DNA from: Morinoia aosen
Lineage: Eukaryota; Arthropoda; Malacostraca; Amphipoda; Talitridae
Direction: 5' to 3'
Length of the DNA stretch: 64,000 nucleotides
Assembly: GCA_030386875.1 (NCBI GenBank)
Contig: CM059563.1
Coordinates: forward strand, 31,100,139 to 31,164,138
Made by a program: the position numbers and the translations under genes. Below the pieces are notes generated by a model that was not told where the DNA came from, searched no databases, and saw only the letters and a list, made by a program, of their open reading frames with translations. Shown here one piece after another: positions 47,855 through 61,078 of the stretch (positions are counted from its first letter, which is position 1; each line of letters begins with the position of its first letter).

Positions 47855-50800
47855 CGCCTGAAGGGAATCATGCTCGAACATTGCTCTAAATTATTTTCAC
47901 GCTGCGAATTGCTTCGACTAGAATTGAGACAAATAAAAGTCCTGAATAAAAGGGCACGTTGACGGCGGTTCCTTGTAGCTTAGGGATGACTCAACCCTAT
48001 TCCCTCTTACTTGTAATCGCTCTAGGATATTTAGAAATATACCAACGAATTCTCCCGTACTTCTTCTTCTCAATTTTCGCATGGACTTTGAAACTTTCTT
48101 TTAGAAGTGTATGTGGAAGTAGGGTGATTGATCACACAGAGGCACTGCAACGCTGTACTGTTTGGGTAGCCAAAGTTGCATGGCAAGAAGCTGCTTTGGA
48201 AGCAAAGCCTCCGCAGTTTGGGGAACTTCAGCTTTTGAGTGTTTGCTTGATTGCTGCTCGAGTCTAGGAAATCATCTTCTCCAGAGTCATCGTCCAAGTA
48301 GTTTCGGTTACAGTTCAGTCTATTTGTTCTCACTGGAACTTCTTTGCACTTTTGGCCAATTGTTGACTCTGAAAATTTGACGTTGTGGCATGATAAAGCG
48401 ATGTTGAAATTCTACGACGCGGTCTACCTAGACGAACACTAAAATTAGCAGCCTATTTTCTAAACAAAATTTTGTTCTAACCGTGCATTTTGGTATTGGC
48501 TGCTTTTAACGTTACAGCTTTTATGTGTGATCTTGGTAATACTCAAACCAGGGATTTTTGTCAAGAGCTGTGACCTATTATATAAAAAAATGAAATTTTT
48601 CGTTATTTCTGTCGGTTACATTTAAAGATTAATCATGTAAAAGTGTTCTCTGTGGATAAGTTTATGACAAAATTGCAAAGTTTTGATGTTAACATTTTGC
48701 CGTTATGTAAGGAGTATGTCACAGGAATTCTGACCCGATAAGCATAGTTATCGGTCCTTACAATGCATGGAAATGGCGACATCGCATAAATAGAAACATC
48801 GCGCACCTTTCATCTTAAGGACTTTTGGAATTGAAGCATTCCTATGCTTGGGTGATGCGGTAAAGCATCCGTGCATGCTTTTCATTTCGCATCAAAGACG
48901 GGCGTCTGGCCATGAATTAGCATCTCATCCTTCGCAGCTTATAAACTTTTTGCTCCTAAGCTCCAAGATAGAAACTTACGCGTTCTTTACAGAAGGGCCG
49001 CGCGAATTATGAGCGATTAAAACCCTTTATGAATTCCTGCTCTGCTGAGGAGGTCAAAATGTCTTAGAAAATTACCATAAGTCATTGTTATGAGGGAGCA
49101 GCGCCGTGGCTCATGAAGCCGCCAGCGGCGGGGACGCGAGCGCTGGTGTGAGCACAGCAGCCTGCTCTCATCTCGCACGCATGCAGGCTTAACATTTCGC
49201 TGGCAATTGACTGGTTCCTTTCTGCTGAACTACTGTCCAGTTTTTAGGGAGTGGCTTGTGTTGCCGCGGTCTCTTGTTTTGTAGATGCTGTTGTTCACGT
49301 ATTGTAGGTGCGTTTTTTATAATATGCGATATGGATTTTTTATAATATTTTTTTATGATGAGAGCAGAAACCTAAGTGCGATGTTTGAGCGTACGCAACG
49401 GACAATGACAATATTGTCTCATCGACAAGTCTCCACGTCGCCAATGGCGGGACGGGACAAAGTGAAGGCAGCGATGTGTAAAATAGCTAATCGTGTAGGT
49501 GCCACAAGAAAATGATGTGTTATTAAATTTCGCGGTATTGAAAACACAGCATTGGTCATAAATCCCGATCGTAAAATCACATGAATCAATTAGATTAGTA
49601 CTTTTTCACCTACTCTAAAGCCTCGGTAACACACCTCAGTTGTGACAGTAGGGGACATCGAACGAATGGCGGCTGATCAAAAAACTCAGAAGTTTGGTCA
49701 TACTGCGCTGTCATGTCCTGATGAGATTTCGAATGAATATCTCTTTAGGTGTTCTTTGGTGCGCGCAGCTCGCACAGTCTAATATGAAGTGAAACAGCAC
49801 CGCTTCAAGTTTTGTAGTTCTCGTTGTTTAGGCAGAACCTGGTTTTCATTAGACGCTCTTTGTTCCCCAGTTTTTGTTCCCGTCAACATCCTTTTGTGTT
49901 ACCTGCAGTTACCTTCCTGTGCTGATTTTTTTAATCGTATTGTGGGGTAATTTATTTTTTCAGGTTCTCCATAGGTGTTTATTTTGACTCAGTCACTTAA
50001 CGGATTCTCCACGAATTAAATCATTACACAGTTTTGAGATCACTAGGAAAGAAATACCACAATTATTTTTTTCCTGCAGACATATCTCAATTAGTATATT
50101 TGTTTTTTTAAAGAGTGATGCCAATTATGGAATTTGAATCAAAATGTAACTCTGTCTAATAAAATTAACGTGTACGTCATCGAGAAAATTATTCTGATTA
50201 TTTTAAGTCGTTTACGTCATCTGTTGATGGCAACGCTGCATTTTATCCTTTACGTGACATTCAAGCTTGAATCGATAAATTCGTCAAATTTTCACTTGCG
50301 TTCCATTACTCGGCCCAAAGTTGAGAGACGAAATATGTTGGCACAGCGCTTGGGGTTAAACACCATTAATGTGTTAAACACTGCCATTGAAGTCCCGCGA
50401 GACTTGCGCTGATCTCCCCACCTCCCCTCGGGCTGGGAGGGGCTGCCGCAGAATGCATGAGTGAACATTCCGACTCCGGTAAACTTTGAGAATTTTTCGC
50501 ACGTGAGTTCAAAGAAATCCAGAAGGGCACTCGCTGATGTGAGTTGTTGGATAAGTTTGGTCATTTTCTCGCAGGCGTAACTTATTAGGCTCTATTTTGC
50601 AGACGTGTGAGGCTCCGCACCGCTGCTCCTACCCTCCCCATTTTCTCATTATTATCATAACTTATTTATGTAAGCCAGAGTTTCATCTGCGTTGCTTCAC
50701 TCCATGCTGGAAAGAAGTGGCGGTCTTGAAGCTGCCAAGGGAATTTTTTTTAATCAAGTGCGCAGTGGATTTTGAGGCGCCTGTCTTTTTACTTTCACGT

Positions 50801-53640
50801 TGTCAAAACTCAAATATTTTTTACTCTTAACGTTATTAAGAAACTCGTTATCGTTTGGATGCAATCTTAGCTAGAATAAAGCGAAAAATTTTCCCCTCCG
50901 GCATTGAGATGATCCGGGAAATATCTCGACCCTCTGGTATCACTTGAAATTATCGCAATGATAATAGAACTTCATGGCCACTGCGGTCCTTTAGCGCCAA
51001 TTTAATATTCTAAGCTGACGTGGATGACCAATACAAAACATTTTTTCCCTTGGCTACGCTATTTCCTTGTAAAGTAAAGCATCAGTTTAGCTCTTTTGCA
51101 TCATTTGTGAGGGCTTGAGCTGCTCCACACCCGGCATAGTCGCCTCTGTCGCCTCAGTCTTTATTAGAACTTGGATAGAATTTGAGTGCACATTTGTTGC
51201 TGAGGCCTCGCCGTCTGCTGCAATTGAGGGCAGTCTAATAGAAACTTAAAGAGGCGCGCTGCGTAATATACTCGAGTGGAGGGGGGTAGAGCGATAAAGA
51301 GGGATTAGAAGAAGCTCCAGAAGATATCATAGGCAGGTTATGAGGCGTAATACGAATCGGCCAGTTGAGAACGTGAGCAAACCCTGAGGAAGACGCCTCG
51401 CTCCGGCTATTTATACACAAGCTTCCAAATAAAGTAAAATGTTCGGATCTGGGGCAACTTTTAGCCATACTCACCGCAACTCTCAGCGTTACAGTAAATT
51501 TTCCTAAGATTTTGTTCAAGTTGGAGAATTTTCTTTCCAAATGCACTAAGAACACTTCATTTGTTGATTCAATTTTGAATTATTGCCAGGAATGCATCCA
51601 ATTCATGAAGAACTGAACATTAAAAGAGTTATTTGTTACTTTACTTGCTACGCCTTGCTATTCTAGTAACACTGTCGTTCACTTCCTTCGAATTTCACGT
51701 GTTTTGTACCAGAAGTGTATTTTTTATTTTAAGCTTCACTTCTGTAGTTCTTTGTTGAGATCATGTAGAACTTCATTCTGTGAAGCGTTTCCGCATAATT
51801 ACGCTTTTTTTGCTTCATTTATTTGTCCGAATAATTTTAAAATTGTTCATTAAAATGGACGAAGCACTGGAATATTTCCCCCTAGACGCACATGGTGTGT
51901 AGGTGCAGATTTAGGGCGCTACTTGCCCTCACTTTTGTGACCTCGCGTCTCCAGACAGATTACAGCGAGAGTAAATCTCACACCGTCCCAATATTAATTT
52001 CTATTGCCTCCCTGACGCTTCGGTCTGGGTTTAATTCAGAATGTTACACAGAATTGCTTGCATTAGTTTGTTCATTTGTTCCCGTACTAATGTTCATTTG
52101 GATAAGTTTCAATTTACAGCAAATATTCGTAACGTGTTTGAGTGATTGGCTTTTTTGTGTTAAATCCCTATATACTACAAGTACTGATCACATTTTTCCA
52201 CTTTTCTGCTATAAATACTAGCAGGTTTTTATGAAATCGTCTTAACGGTTTGGAATACTTTAATTTATGACTGTTAAAAATGTAATTGAAGCTACTCAAA
52301 TACTTGAATTTGTTATTCTGAGGCCTTCTTACTGAATGTTTTCCTTCTACTTTTCGGCCTGCCAATATTATATAATCATGGCCCGCCTCTTGTATGTGCT
52401 TCAAACTTACGAGTGACACTGGTATTGCGTGGGCATTTGTTCAACTGAGCAAGAAACTGCAGTCTGCTGTGTCAACAATCTCAATTAGTGAAGATCATTT
52501 CTTCGAATTTATACGCCGCGAGCCGATCGCTGCGTACGCTGGTCTCCTGATGTTCCTCTGGATCACTTCGTGATTGTGCTGTAGGAGCGGTCTCTGCTCT
52601 CCAGAGCAATCTACTGTATACAAAATCACCCATCTGATTTACGCCAGACGAGTTAGACACTTTTAATGTGACTTACTTTCAGAGAAAACACTGCCATTTT
52701 GCAATTCCCAAATGTTATGGATGTCATCCATGCTCATCTTGCTGTAAGGAAAAGAATTTTTCTCTCTACCACCACTCCATATCAGGATTCCATACTGTCT
52801 TCAAAGACTCGTAGCTACACCTACTAGTGTTGACGCTCAGCCCTCTTGGACGATGTAAGGAGTGTATGTTAGTACACTAGTGAACACCTCAAGCACCTTC
52901 ACGTGGGCGAATATCCGCGACGTCCTTTGAACTCGGCAATATGCGCGGTGTCTCTGATGCTTGTGTACCTGGTTCTTGCTGAAGTTTTTCCTGCCTTGAC
53001 TATGTTGAGAAGCGTTCGGCACAGGAGTTTTAAAAGTAATTTTTTTTTTAAATTACTATCGTTTTCCATAATTTTGCTTCTAGGTCACGGACAGGTCTTT
53101 TCACTCGTTTGAACTATCAGATTTCCTCTTGTTTTAGCTCTAATGAATTAAAATTGGTTGCAAACTGGTCGAGCGTAATTTCTTCCAGATGATACCTTCA
53201 AAATTTATTGCGTGATTTCTTGCTCCTGAGAGGTTCGAATTTCTTCTCGAAATTCACTGAGAAACTCAATTGGCTCACTCACTTCCAGGACACTTGTCTA
53301 AACGAGTTGGTACGCGTCCGTCGTGAATGAATACGGGTGCGGCGTATGTTTTTTGGAAGCTTGGAATTCAACTTTGTTCATTGTGAAGCTGTATTACGAT
53401 GGGATGAGGTAAGGGATTTGCCTGCTTGCTGCATCGTCTGCTTTCTTGTACGCGTAGGGCTTGCTGCGAGGTTGGTGGTGGGGATGTGGCTGCGTTCTAC
53501 GGGAGGTGCGGGCTGTCTGCTCGCTTGAGAGCCTAGTTCTTTACTCCAAGTTTGTCCATCTATACACATAAATCTCTTCTTGTTCCAGTTTCCTTAACTA
53601 AATTCTTCTTTCATCTGTGCTAATAGCGTTCGTTTAAATT
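47855..53640. other. Unique DNA, no gene recognised
   Basis: G+C-balanced patches at about 48840-49200 and 50390-50480 contrast with the A+T-rich background. Frames of 102 codons (47959-48267 plus), 106 codons (51235-51555 minus) and 109 codons (51892-52221 plus) show no homology that I recognise. Confidence 0.5.
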
Positions 53641-53710
53641 TTCATCGTATGGCGATATGCAATAACGTATTTCATCGTATGCAATAACGCCATATGCATG
53701 GCGTTATTGC
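53641..53710. repeat. Perfect 13-bp hairpin with partial tandem duplication
   Basis: GCAATAACGCCAT at 53681 pairs perfectly with ATGGCGTTATTGC ending at 53710 around a four-base loop. The preceding 30 bases are a partial copy: TTCATCGTATG and GCAATAACG each occur twice (from 53641 and from 53671). Replication-slippage rearrangement around a palindrome would give this pattern. Confidence 0.7.
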
Positions 53711-56700
53711 TTATGTTACAATTTTCATGTTTACTTTTTTTGTTCCTAGAATTCAACTCTTAAGATGCTTTTGAGTTCAAACTTGCGATCTATGATGCTT
53801 TATACTGAGGTCGTGTTCACTAGGCTGTTGGTAGCCGCACTGAACTGAGTTGTGAGCACAAGTCTGTTGCTGCCAACGCTGCCGCTCGTGGCTCGCGGGG
53901 TCCGCTTTTTCTCCCTGAGCCGTCGTTCAAAGGCTGCGTTAATTACACGAAACTTCAAACGATTTTTGCATTTTTCAGTAGTTTGAGGATTCATTTACCT
54001 AAAATTTTGACAAATATTGCCAAAGAGGCTTCTGTTTTCGCTTTTCAAAAAGGATGTCTCAACGAAATGTTAAAAGACATTTTTTCTCGCCCTGAGAAGC
54101 TCTTGTTGCTGCCATTGCGTAGCGCGTTTTTTTTTGTCAATGCATTCATTTTAGCGAGAAAGATTCTCGAAATTAATTACTGGTTTCTTATCATGATAAA
54201 ACTTTCACGTTGAACTTTTCCTCAATTGCTACCTCAAACGCATCATTTGGGCTGGAAACTTTTCCACAGCTCGCGACAGGATAAACGCGTCCTCTTCATT
54301 TACTTCAAAGCATGCTGAGGTCCTTTTGTCCTAGGGACGCACTCATTGTAATTTATGAAATGCATCGAACTCTCGTGAAGTGTAGCAAACACGTGTTGTG
54401 ATGCAGTAGTGTTTGCTCGCTGGTGTCCAGCTCTGACGGGACTGCAGCCCACTTATTGTTTTAACGCTCGAGCGGAGCGCTCGTAGAAACTCAGCTGCAA
54501 TAGATTGCTTGTGTTCAAACGTGCGGGCTGCGTTTTTGCGTAAAAAGTAGAAGTATAATACGAGAAATTAGGCGTTCAGTAGCGAGAAATTAAGCTTTCA
54601 CTGAGAAAAATAACTTTCTTGTTGTGGTTTAAAGAGCGATTTGTTTATGGATGTGAAGTGAACGTGCTACGTCTATATACAGCGTAAACTCAGTTCAAAC
54701 ATTATTTCACTCGACTAGGGCGAAATAAGGCGACACAAAACGCACAATCCGACGATAGCAACAATGGAAATATTTTACATCCTTCGTTGCCGTCAAGTTC
54801 TTTGTTTGGAATATCGTCGGGGTTTCTCTGTCATGCGGCTCGTATCCTCAACAAATTCTATCCTCACCCAGCAATGTCTGAACGCTCTCAAGGTTCAGTT
54901 TTAATTTGCGGAGCGAGATCTAAGTTTTGCTCTTCAGCGATTAGAGAGAAAACGTTTCTCGCTCGCAAGTAATTTTGTATGCATGAGCAACTCTAAATTA
55001 TTTCGTTATTCGAGGAGATTGTTTTTACCTCCGGTGATAAAATCCACAAGTGAAATTAATGGTGATTTGTTTCATTGTTTAAAAATACTTTTCATTTTCA
55101 ATTGAAGCTCACCCTTATTTTTTAAAATTGTTGCCTCATGTTATTACTACCCGCTTCATGCTGATAAGTTTACCCGTTTGTGCATCCATTTATTATTTGA
55201 TGAATGTTACCTAGGCCACTGAAACTCATCATTTTCTTCGAGCTATGCAGTTCGTGTAACGTCTCTCTCTTGGCCCTCCATGAGGAAGAGCTCCACAATA
55301 CTGTTGACGCCCGAATAATTCATGACTAGACATTCTATTTACCTATTTACATACGAGGAACGCAGGTTAAATATAAATGCAATCCAAATTAAAATTTTTT
55401 TTTATGAGTGATAAAACTGTTCTAGTAGGCATAAATGGAACGTGAAGTGCTGTCGCGTGACCGGCACAGCGATGTAAATTATAAGGGATTTCGTTATTTT
55501 CCTCTCTGATGGCATAGCAGCACCAGGAATATCTTCCCGAACATATTTCAGTGGATATTTCTTAAGTCATATCAAGTTTCAGCTAAAGATAATTTTATTG
55601 CGAAAATAAATCAGGCCTGCCCTATAGCTTTATATGTCCTCAATATTTTGCGACCTCATAATTCTTATGTGTGCAATAGTTACGATTGATTCTATTTCCA
55701 AAATACCAGAACATTTAGAAAAAACGCCTTAATTACAGCACCGAGTCGTGAGCTCATGCAACTGCATGGCAGAGAGCGAGCAGACTTGCGCTAAGACTGT
55801 GTCAAACATTCAGATTGCTGGATTTATTATAACATTTTGCTGAAAATTAACTCATCTAACGTTCCTTGAAAGCTATAAAAAGTGCAACATAATGTTTAAC
55901 ATCATCAAAGCCGGTTCAGGAAAAGCCTTCAAAACACGTCACAACTTGAGTTGAGGTTTCATTTCATTCAGAGCCTCAATTACAAGGCATTTACCGAACA
56001 GTACCAAGCTGCTAACTTTCCGACGCGTTTCAATGTCTATTTTTCTGATAAATTCTGGCGTAACGGCCGCCGGGCAACTTTTAACCTGTAGATCTGATCC
56101 AGTTTAAGAGGTTCAAACAATTTATGAAGGCAAGTTTTCTAAACTCGCCCACAAATTAGAGGCTTTCTCGGCATGATTAGTTGCGCTAACAAATCGTGCC
56201 ATAGTTTCTCCATGAGGGGGAGCTTCTTTTCTGAATAGATGTGAGAATACTTTTTTTCGCTGATAGTATGGAAGTTTCACAATTTTTATTCTCTTATTAT
56301 TATTTTTACGCCTTGGAATACACTGTTTTCTACTCTTTTTTGCATACTAGTTCAATTTGTGTTTAATGAAGGAAATTTGGAAACTCATGCTCCACGTTGC
56401 ATAATTGTAAACTTCTCATCATTGAATCAGAAGTATTATGCATTCTCTCTCTTCGAGTATTGCTACACAACTTATAAACTCCACTTAATGTCTCAAGCCC
56501 TGAATTAGAAATTGTGGGAGTCGTTCACAAACTTGGACTATAAAATGAACTAATTTAAAAGGTGCGTATCTCTATTAACACTATTGCAGGAGTCATCTTC
56601 GTGCTTTATCATGGCTTTTTTCATCTATCTTCGGAAGTAACGTACGATAAATTCGCTAAGTTAAGCGATTAAGTTGAAATGTGCTTCTTTTTGAAACATA

Positions 56701-59700
56701 AAATTCTCGTTATTACCAAAAATCACAATGATGTGCAGTTCTTCCTGTCTTAACTTCACATAAGATCACCTGAAACCTCTTCAGATGAGGCCGACTTTTT
56801 ATTGGCATTGCTTTCAGCGTTAAATTTGATCGCGTTTGGGACGGACTTGAGCTTTAATGAATTTGAGGAATAGTTGTTCTGCGGAGAGTACCACTTTTGT
56901 CGTAGTAAGTGAATTAGAAGCAACGAGGCGATCTTCAGCCTGCTTAGTTAAATGGAAAAATTTTCTTAGGTACTTTCGGTCCGACTCGATGTTTTGCTGA
57001 CAATATTGCGTAGTCTTTGGCTCACACCAACCTTGGCCATGACGATTGGTTCGATGAAACTAGAAAGGTCTTCCTTATATTCATACATACATTCGGGTAG
57101 GTCGAACATCTCTAATTCAAATATCCCGCGCAGCGTTCACTATTTGAAAATTCAGTACACGATGTCCTTATTCTCTTCTCCGAGGCAACTCAGACCTACC
57201 CAATATCAGGGATGTATTTTTGGAAACAGTCATGTTCTGTGATCGTTAATAAATATTTCTGAGACAGATTGAAGTTCCAAAGACGGAGCCACAAAAAGTT
57301 TTGACAGTCTCATTTCACGGTGACCCGCTCCTCAGGTTGTGCTCAGCAGCGAGCCTTCGCTTCAGTCCTGGACTATTTTCTTCCTGCGCCTCGGCTCCTT
57401 ATCTCCGAGCGTGTGCGCTTGACGTGTCCTAAAACTTACTGCACGCGAGCTAATTGGATTCTTTGCAAAGCCATTTTTGTCCTTGATCTCATTTTAATCC
57501 TCGTTAAATTTTCTTTTTACTGGTGCAAGTTTCTCTTAACGTTTTAGGTCGAGGATGGTTAGTTTTAACGCTGTAATGTCCTATTCTGACACTCCTCTTT
57601 GTTTTTAACTTATTTTCATGCGGCTGAACTGCATCTCACGTCTATACATTTTTTCTAAGTGTTCACATACAGAAAGTTGGAAGTAGATTCCTTTTTGTAT
57701 TGATGCTAATTGAGTATAATTTGGTCCTAAAGTTTTGGATCGCATCTTTGGATTTCGGATGCTCATAAGATCGCACCTTCGACAGTACAATTTACGCATT
57801 TGTTCTCATCGATATGGTCTGAGCTCTTCTTGACATTCTGTGAAACTTATCCGCATTTTTAACCATAATAGTTTGATTTTACAATTGGTTCATTTTCATT
57901 ATTTGTGAGTTCCGTGTTCTATTTCTATCCCGTATTCAGAGGAACAGCTAATGTTTTATTATTCAGTGAGCCTCTTGCTCGCATGCATCGGCGTCTGATT
58001 TCTTTCTCTTTGTCCACCTTTGATGCGAGCTCATTTTTATAGCTCTAAGCGCAGGTCCTGTCGCATACGCTTCAATGCATGCAAACTAATTAAAGTTGTA
58101 CACTTTAAACCTGGCTCTAGCATTGACTACTAAATCATTAATTTCTGGAAATACAGCAACATTATTCTCAGTATCACAAATTTTTCATTGCTTTGAGGGG
58201 ATCCTTTGTACCAGCAATAACTTTCTAACAGAATAGAGACTCATTTTACAGTGCAGTGTTTGGGCGAAGCTTAGTTTGAGGCGACGGCGGTGCTCTCCTA
58301 CTTGACTTCCTTTTAAAATTTCCCTTTGAAAATTGCGCTCTCAGCTGTCAATGGAAGCCCCGGAGCTCTGAAGGCCTCTCACATCTTTCTCGAGATGTGA
58401 TTGTTGTGACTCACAGGTCACCACTTTTGATCCGAGCTTTGTATTTTATCGAGGCCATCTATAGCTCCACGTTTATTGGGCCGAGTAAGTCAATCAAACA
58501 GCTCGAGTCGAGCAGCCAATCTTGTATGGTTATTGTGATGAAAGGAACGGCCTTCTTTGACAACTTCTACTTTTAATTTTCAGTGCATTCAATTTTTAGG
58601 AAAATCATATTTTACTCTAATGACGAATTAGACGTTTAGTTGGTGATCACATACTCTTTGTTGTTTTTATTATTCTTTTTCTATACTATAGTTGTATTTC
58701 AATAGTGATCTCTTTAGTATTCGCATTCCTAACTGACCGACTTGCTTGGCTTTTATTGGGCATTTTACTAAAGTTTTAATTGATCAGGATGCAAAATTTT
58801 CCAATCCCTCTCACGATGAGTACTCACATTCTGATGGCCAAGTATTTTCTTAAGTTACTAACCTCATGGAAACTCCACAAAACTAAGCTCCGAGTTTAGG
58901 TCAAAAAGCTCAGTAATTTTTACCGTCCTCTCGATTGCGCTGCCATGTCTGTTAAATATCACTCAAATTGATGTTAATACGTTCAGACTCAGTCATAACA
59001 GCGCTACGTGATCATCCTCCTCAACTAAATACGAAGCGAAGTATTTTATATTTTATACAACATCCGTCCCCCAGAGCGTAGACCGCCTAATCTGTACGGT
59101 GTCCAGTTAATATCTAATTAGCCATGTCCGTCATGGGTAATTTTTAAATTAGTGTAACCTGACAAATGATGACGTCAATCAGCAGCTGCTACCCCGAGTG
59201 GTGGCGTCCGTCATGCATTGGAGGCTCGCTGCGCTCAACACTTGATGCGAGGCTCTGCATTCCTTTGTCATCTCGGTCATCTTTTTACATTACACTAGGG
59301 GGCCGTCATATGCTCATGGCAAGAAGATATTTTATATGGGTGTTTAATGAATGAAGCCATTTATAAACTATGCAATAGATATGCTTGGTATAGTCTCGCA
59401 CTTTGTCTTCATAGGAGTTCATCCTGTAAAGCATTTATCTTCTATGATGCTGAAGAGCAAAATTAGGGGTACTTGCCGTCATCTCGAATAGTATAACCGA
59501 TGAGTTATTTTCTCACTAACTTCTGCCTTCATTTCATAACGAATGTTATGAATTCATTTCAGTGCTTCACTTGATTACTGCACGACGAAGAATTCAATTT
59601 CGAATTAGGTTGTGTGTATATCTGCGTAACGTCACTTAACTGAAGCACTAAAATTATGAAGATATGATTACAATTTCTTTCCTCTGCCATCTAAGTAATG

Positions 59701-60341
59701 AAACATTGAGAGCATTTTCCGTAGACTAAACGTCGTGTACAGCCCTGCGTCGAAATTCGTTATCGCGTAGAGACAGAACTGAGAACTTTGCCTAGTGTGA
59801 TTATTTATTAACAAATCTTGTAAAAATACGAGACTTCCTGGAGATGGCATTTGACGAGCGCAACGAAATGCAGTGAGAAAAAAAGAGTTTTGCGGGCTGT
59901 GTTCTGCAGCTGAAGAGGTATGGTGCGAGTACTTCATTTGTTGAAAAGACACGACTTTTGAAGCCCCTTGCAGAGATCACAAGAGGAAAACCTCCGACTC
60001 AGTGGTTTAAAATTGCGAGTGTTTCATAATAGCGTTACACGTTCTTCCATTTATAGGAGTATTCAAATCGACTATTTGAAGCGACACTCGTGTAACTTTC
60101 TATAAGTTACTCCAGGTCGTTTTTAATAAAGGAATCTCTGACAACGAATTAGTTAGCATTGGGTGGGCTTTCTTATTATTTTCTTTAATATTGAACATTT
60201 GCTTAATTTTATATATGTTTGAAATGCTAAGTTTACGCGTATTTTTAAGATATCAGAACATGAGCGAACTTTATGTTACGTAAAGACTAAGCCATTTCCC
60301 GAGAGGCTTGAAACCATTTCGGTTTTTCTCCAGGAAATGTG
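53711..60341. other. Unique A+T-rich DNA, no gene recognised
   Basis: No frame exceeds 100 codons and none is recognised. G+C-balanced patches at about 54400-54490, 57310-57440, 58260-58500 and 59160-59300 are possible regulatory elements. Confidence 0.5.
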
Positions 60342-60385
60342 CGCACTCGCTCACTACATGGACCGCACTCGCTCACTGCATGGAT
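60342..60385. repeat. Two-copy 22-bp tandem repeat
   Basis: CGCACTCGCTCACTACATGG at 60342 and CGCACTCGCTCACTGCATGG at 60364 are adjacent 22-bp units differing at two positions. No further units are visible. Confidence 0.8.
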
Positions 60386-60805
60386 CGGTTTAATTGAATG
60401 AAGCAAATGCAAGCAAAATTCTACCTTGAGCTGTAAGTAAAAATCTGTAACTCATGCTTGCATGTAACGAAAAAGCTTCGACCTGCTAAAGTTAGTTACG
60501 TCTTGATATTGTAGCAGTTATGGACAGCAAAGGTCAAGTAAAAGTTATTAATTACTGCGTGAAATTACAGTGTTCATATATAAAGAGCACTTTTAGAATC
60601 AGGCAGTTTAATCGTCCTGCATTAACATCAATATTTTGTTGCTAATATGATACTTCTATGAAAAACAAATATTTTGTATCAAAATAGCTCATTTATCCCA
60701 TGCGATACATTTTTATTTGAATTATACCGAATGGAGTTAGTCTCTTAGCCTCCCGTTTTGTCTTCTCATCCAAGCGTTGGTGACGAACATTGTCACCACG
60801 AATAG

Positions 60806-61078
60806 CACCCGCCCCGTTTTGCGGCATCGTCGGTAGCAGGCGCGCGCTCCGCAGACACAGACCCAGAAGGCTTCCTCGCCATTGACTGGCCGTCACCGAT
60901 CGTCAAGATTATCGTCCGCAGCTGCCACCGCGGCCGCTTATTTGTTGCAGATGATCCGCCCTCGCCGCCACGTTCCCCACGGACTGGCGATTGCTTCTGC
61001 GAATGCCGCCGTTGCGGCACGTGCGCTTCTTTTGATCTCGAGAGCAGGTTTTTAGGCTCGGTTTGCCTCACGTCATAA
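60806..61078 (+). other. G+C-rich open frame, possible terminal exon
   Basis: A frame open for 90 codons between a stop at 60803 and TAA at 61076, with no ATG. Read through, it gives a segment DTDPEGFLAIDWPSPIVKII and then a Pro-rich turn followed by GDCFCECRRCGTC, a Cys-rich cluster, near the end. An AG acceptor-like site (TAGCAG at 60834-60839) lies inside it, without a pyrimidine tract. The block 60730-61075 is much richer in G+C and CpG than its flanks. The minus strand is also open (67 and 92 codons), so composition alone could explain the frame. I recognise no family. Confidence 0.2.

Noticed and set aside
48070..48333. 87-codon minus frame with acidic N-terminal stretch
   Set aside because: An equally long frame is open on the opposite strand and no motif or splice signal supports either.
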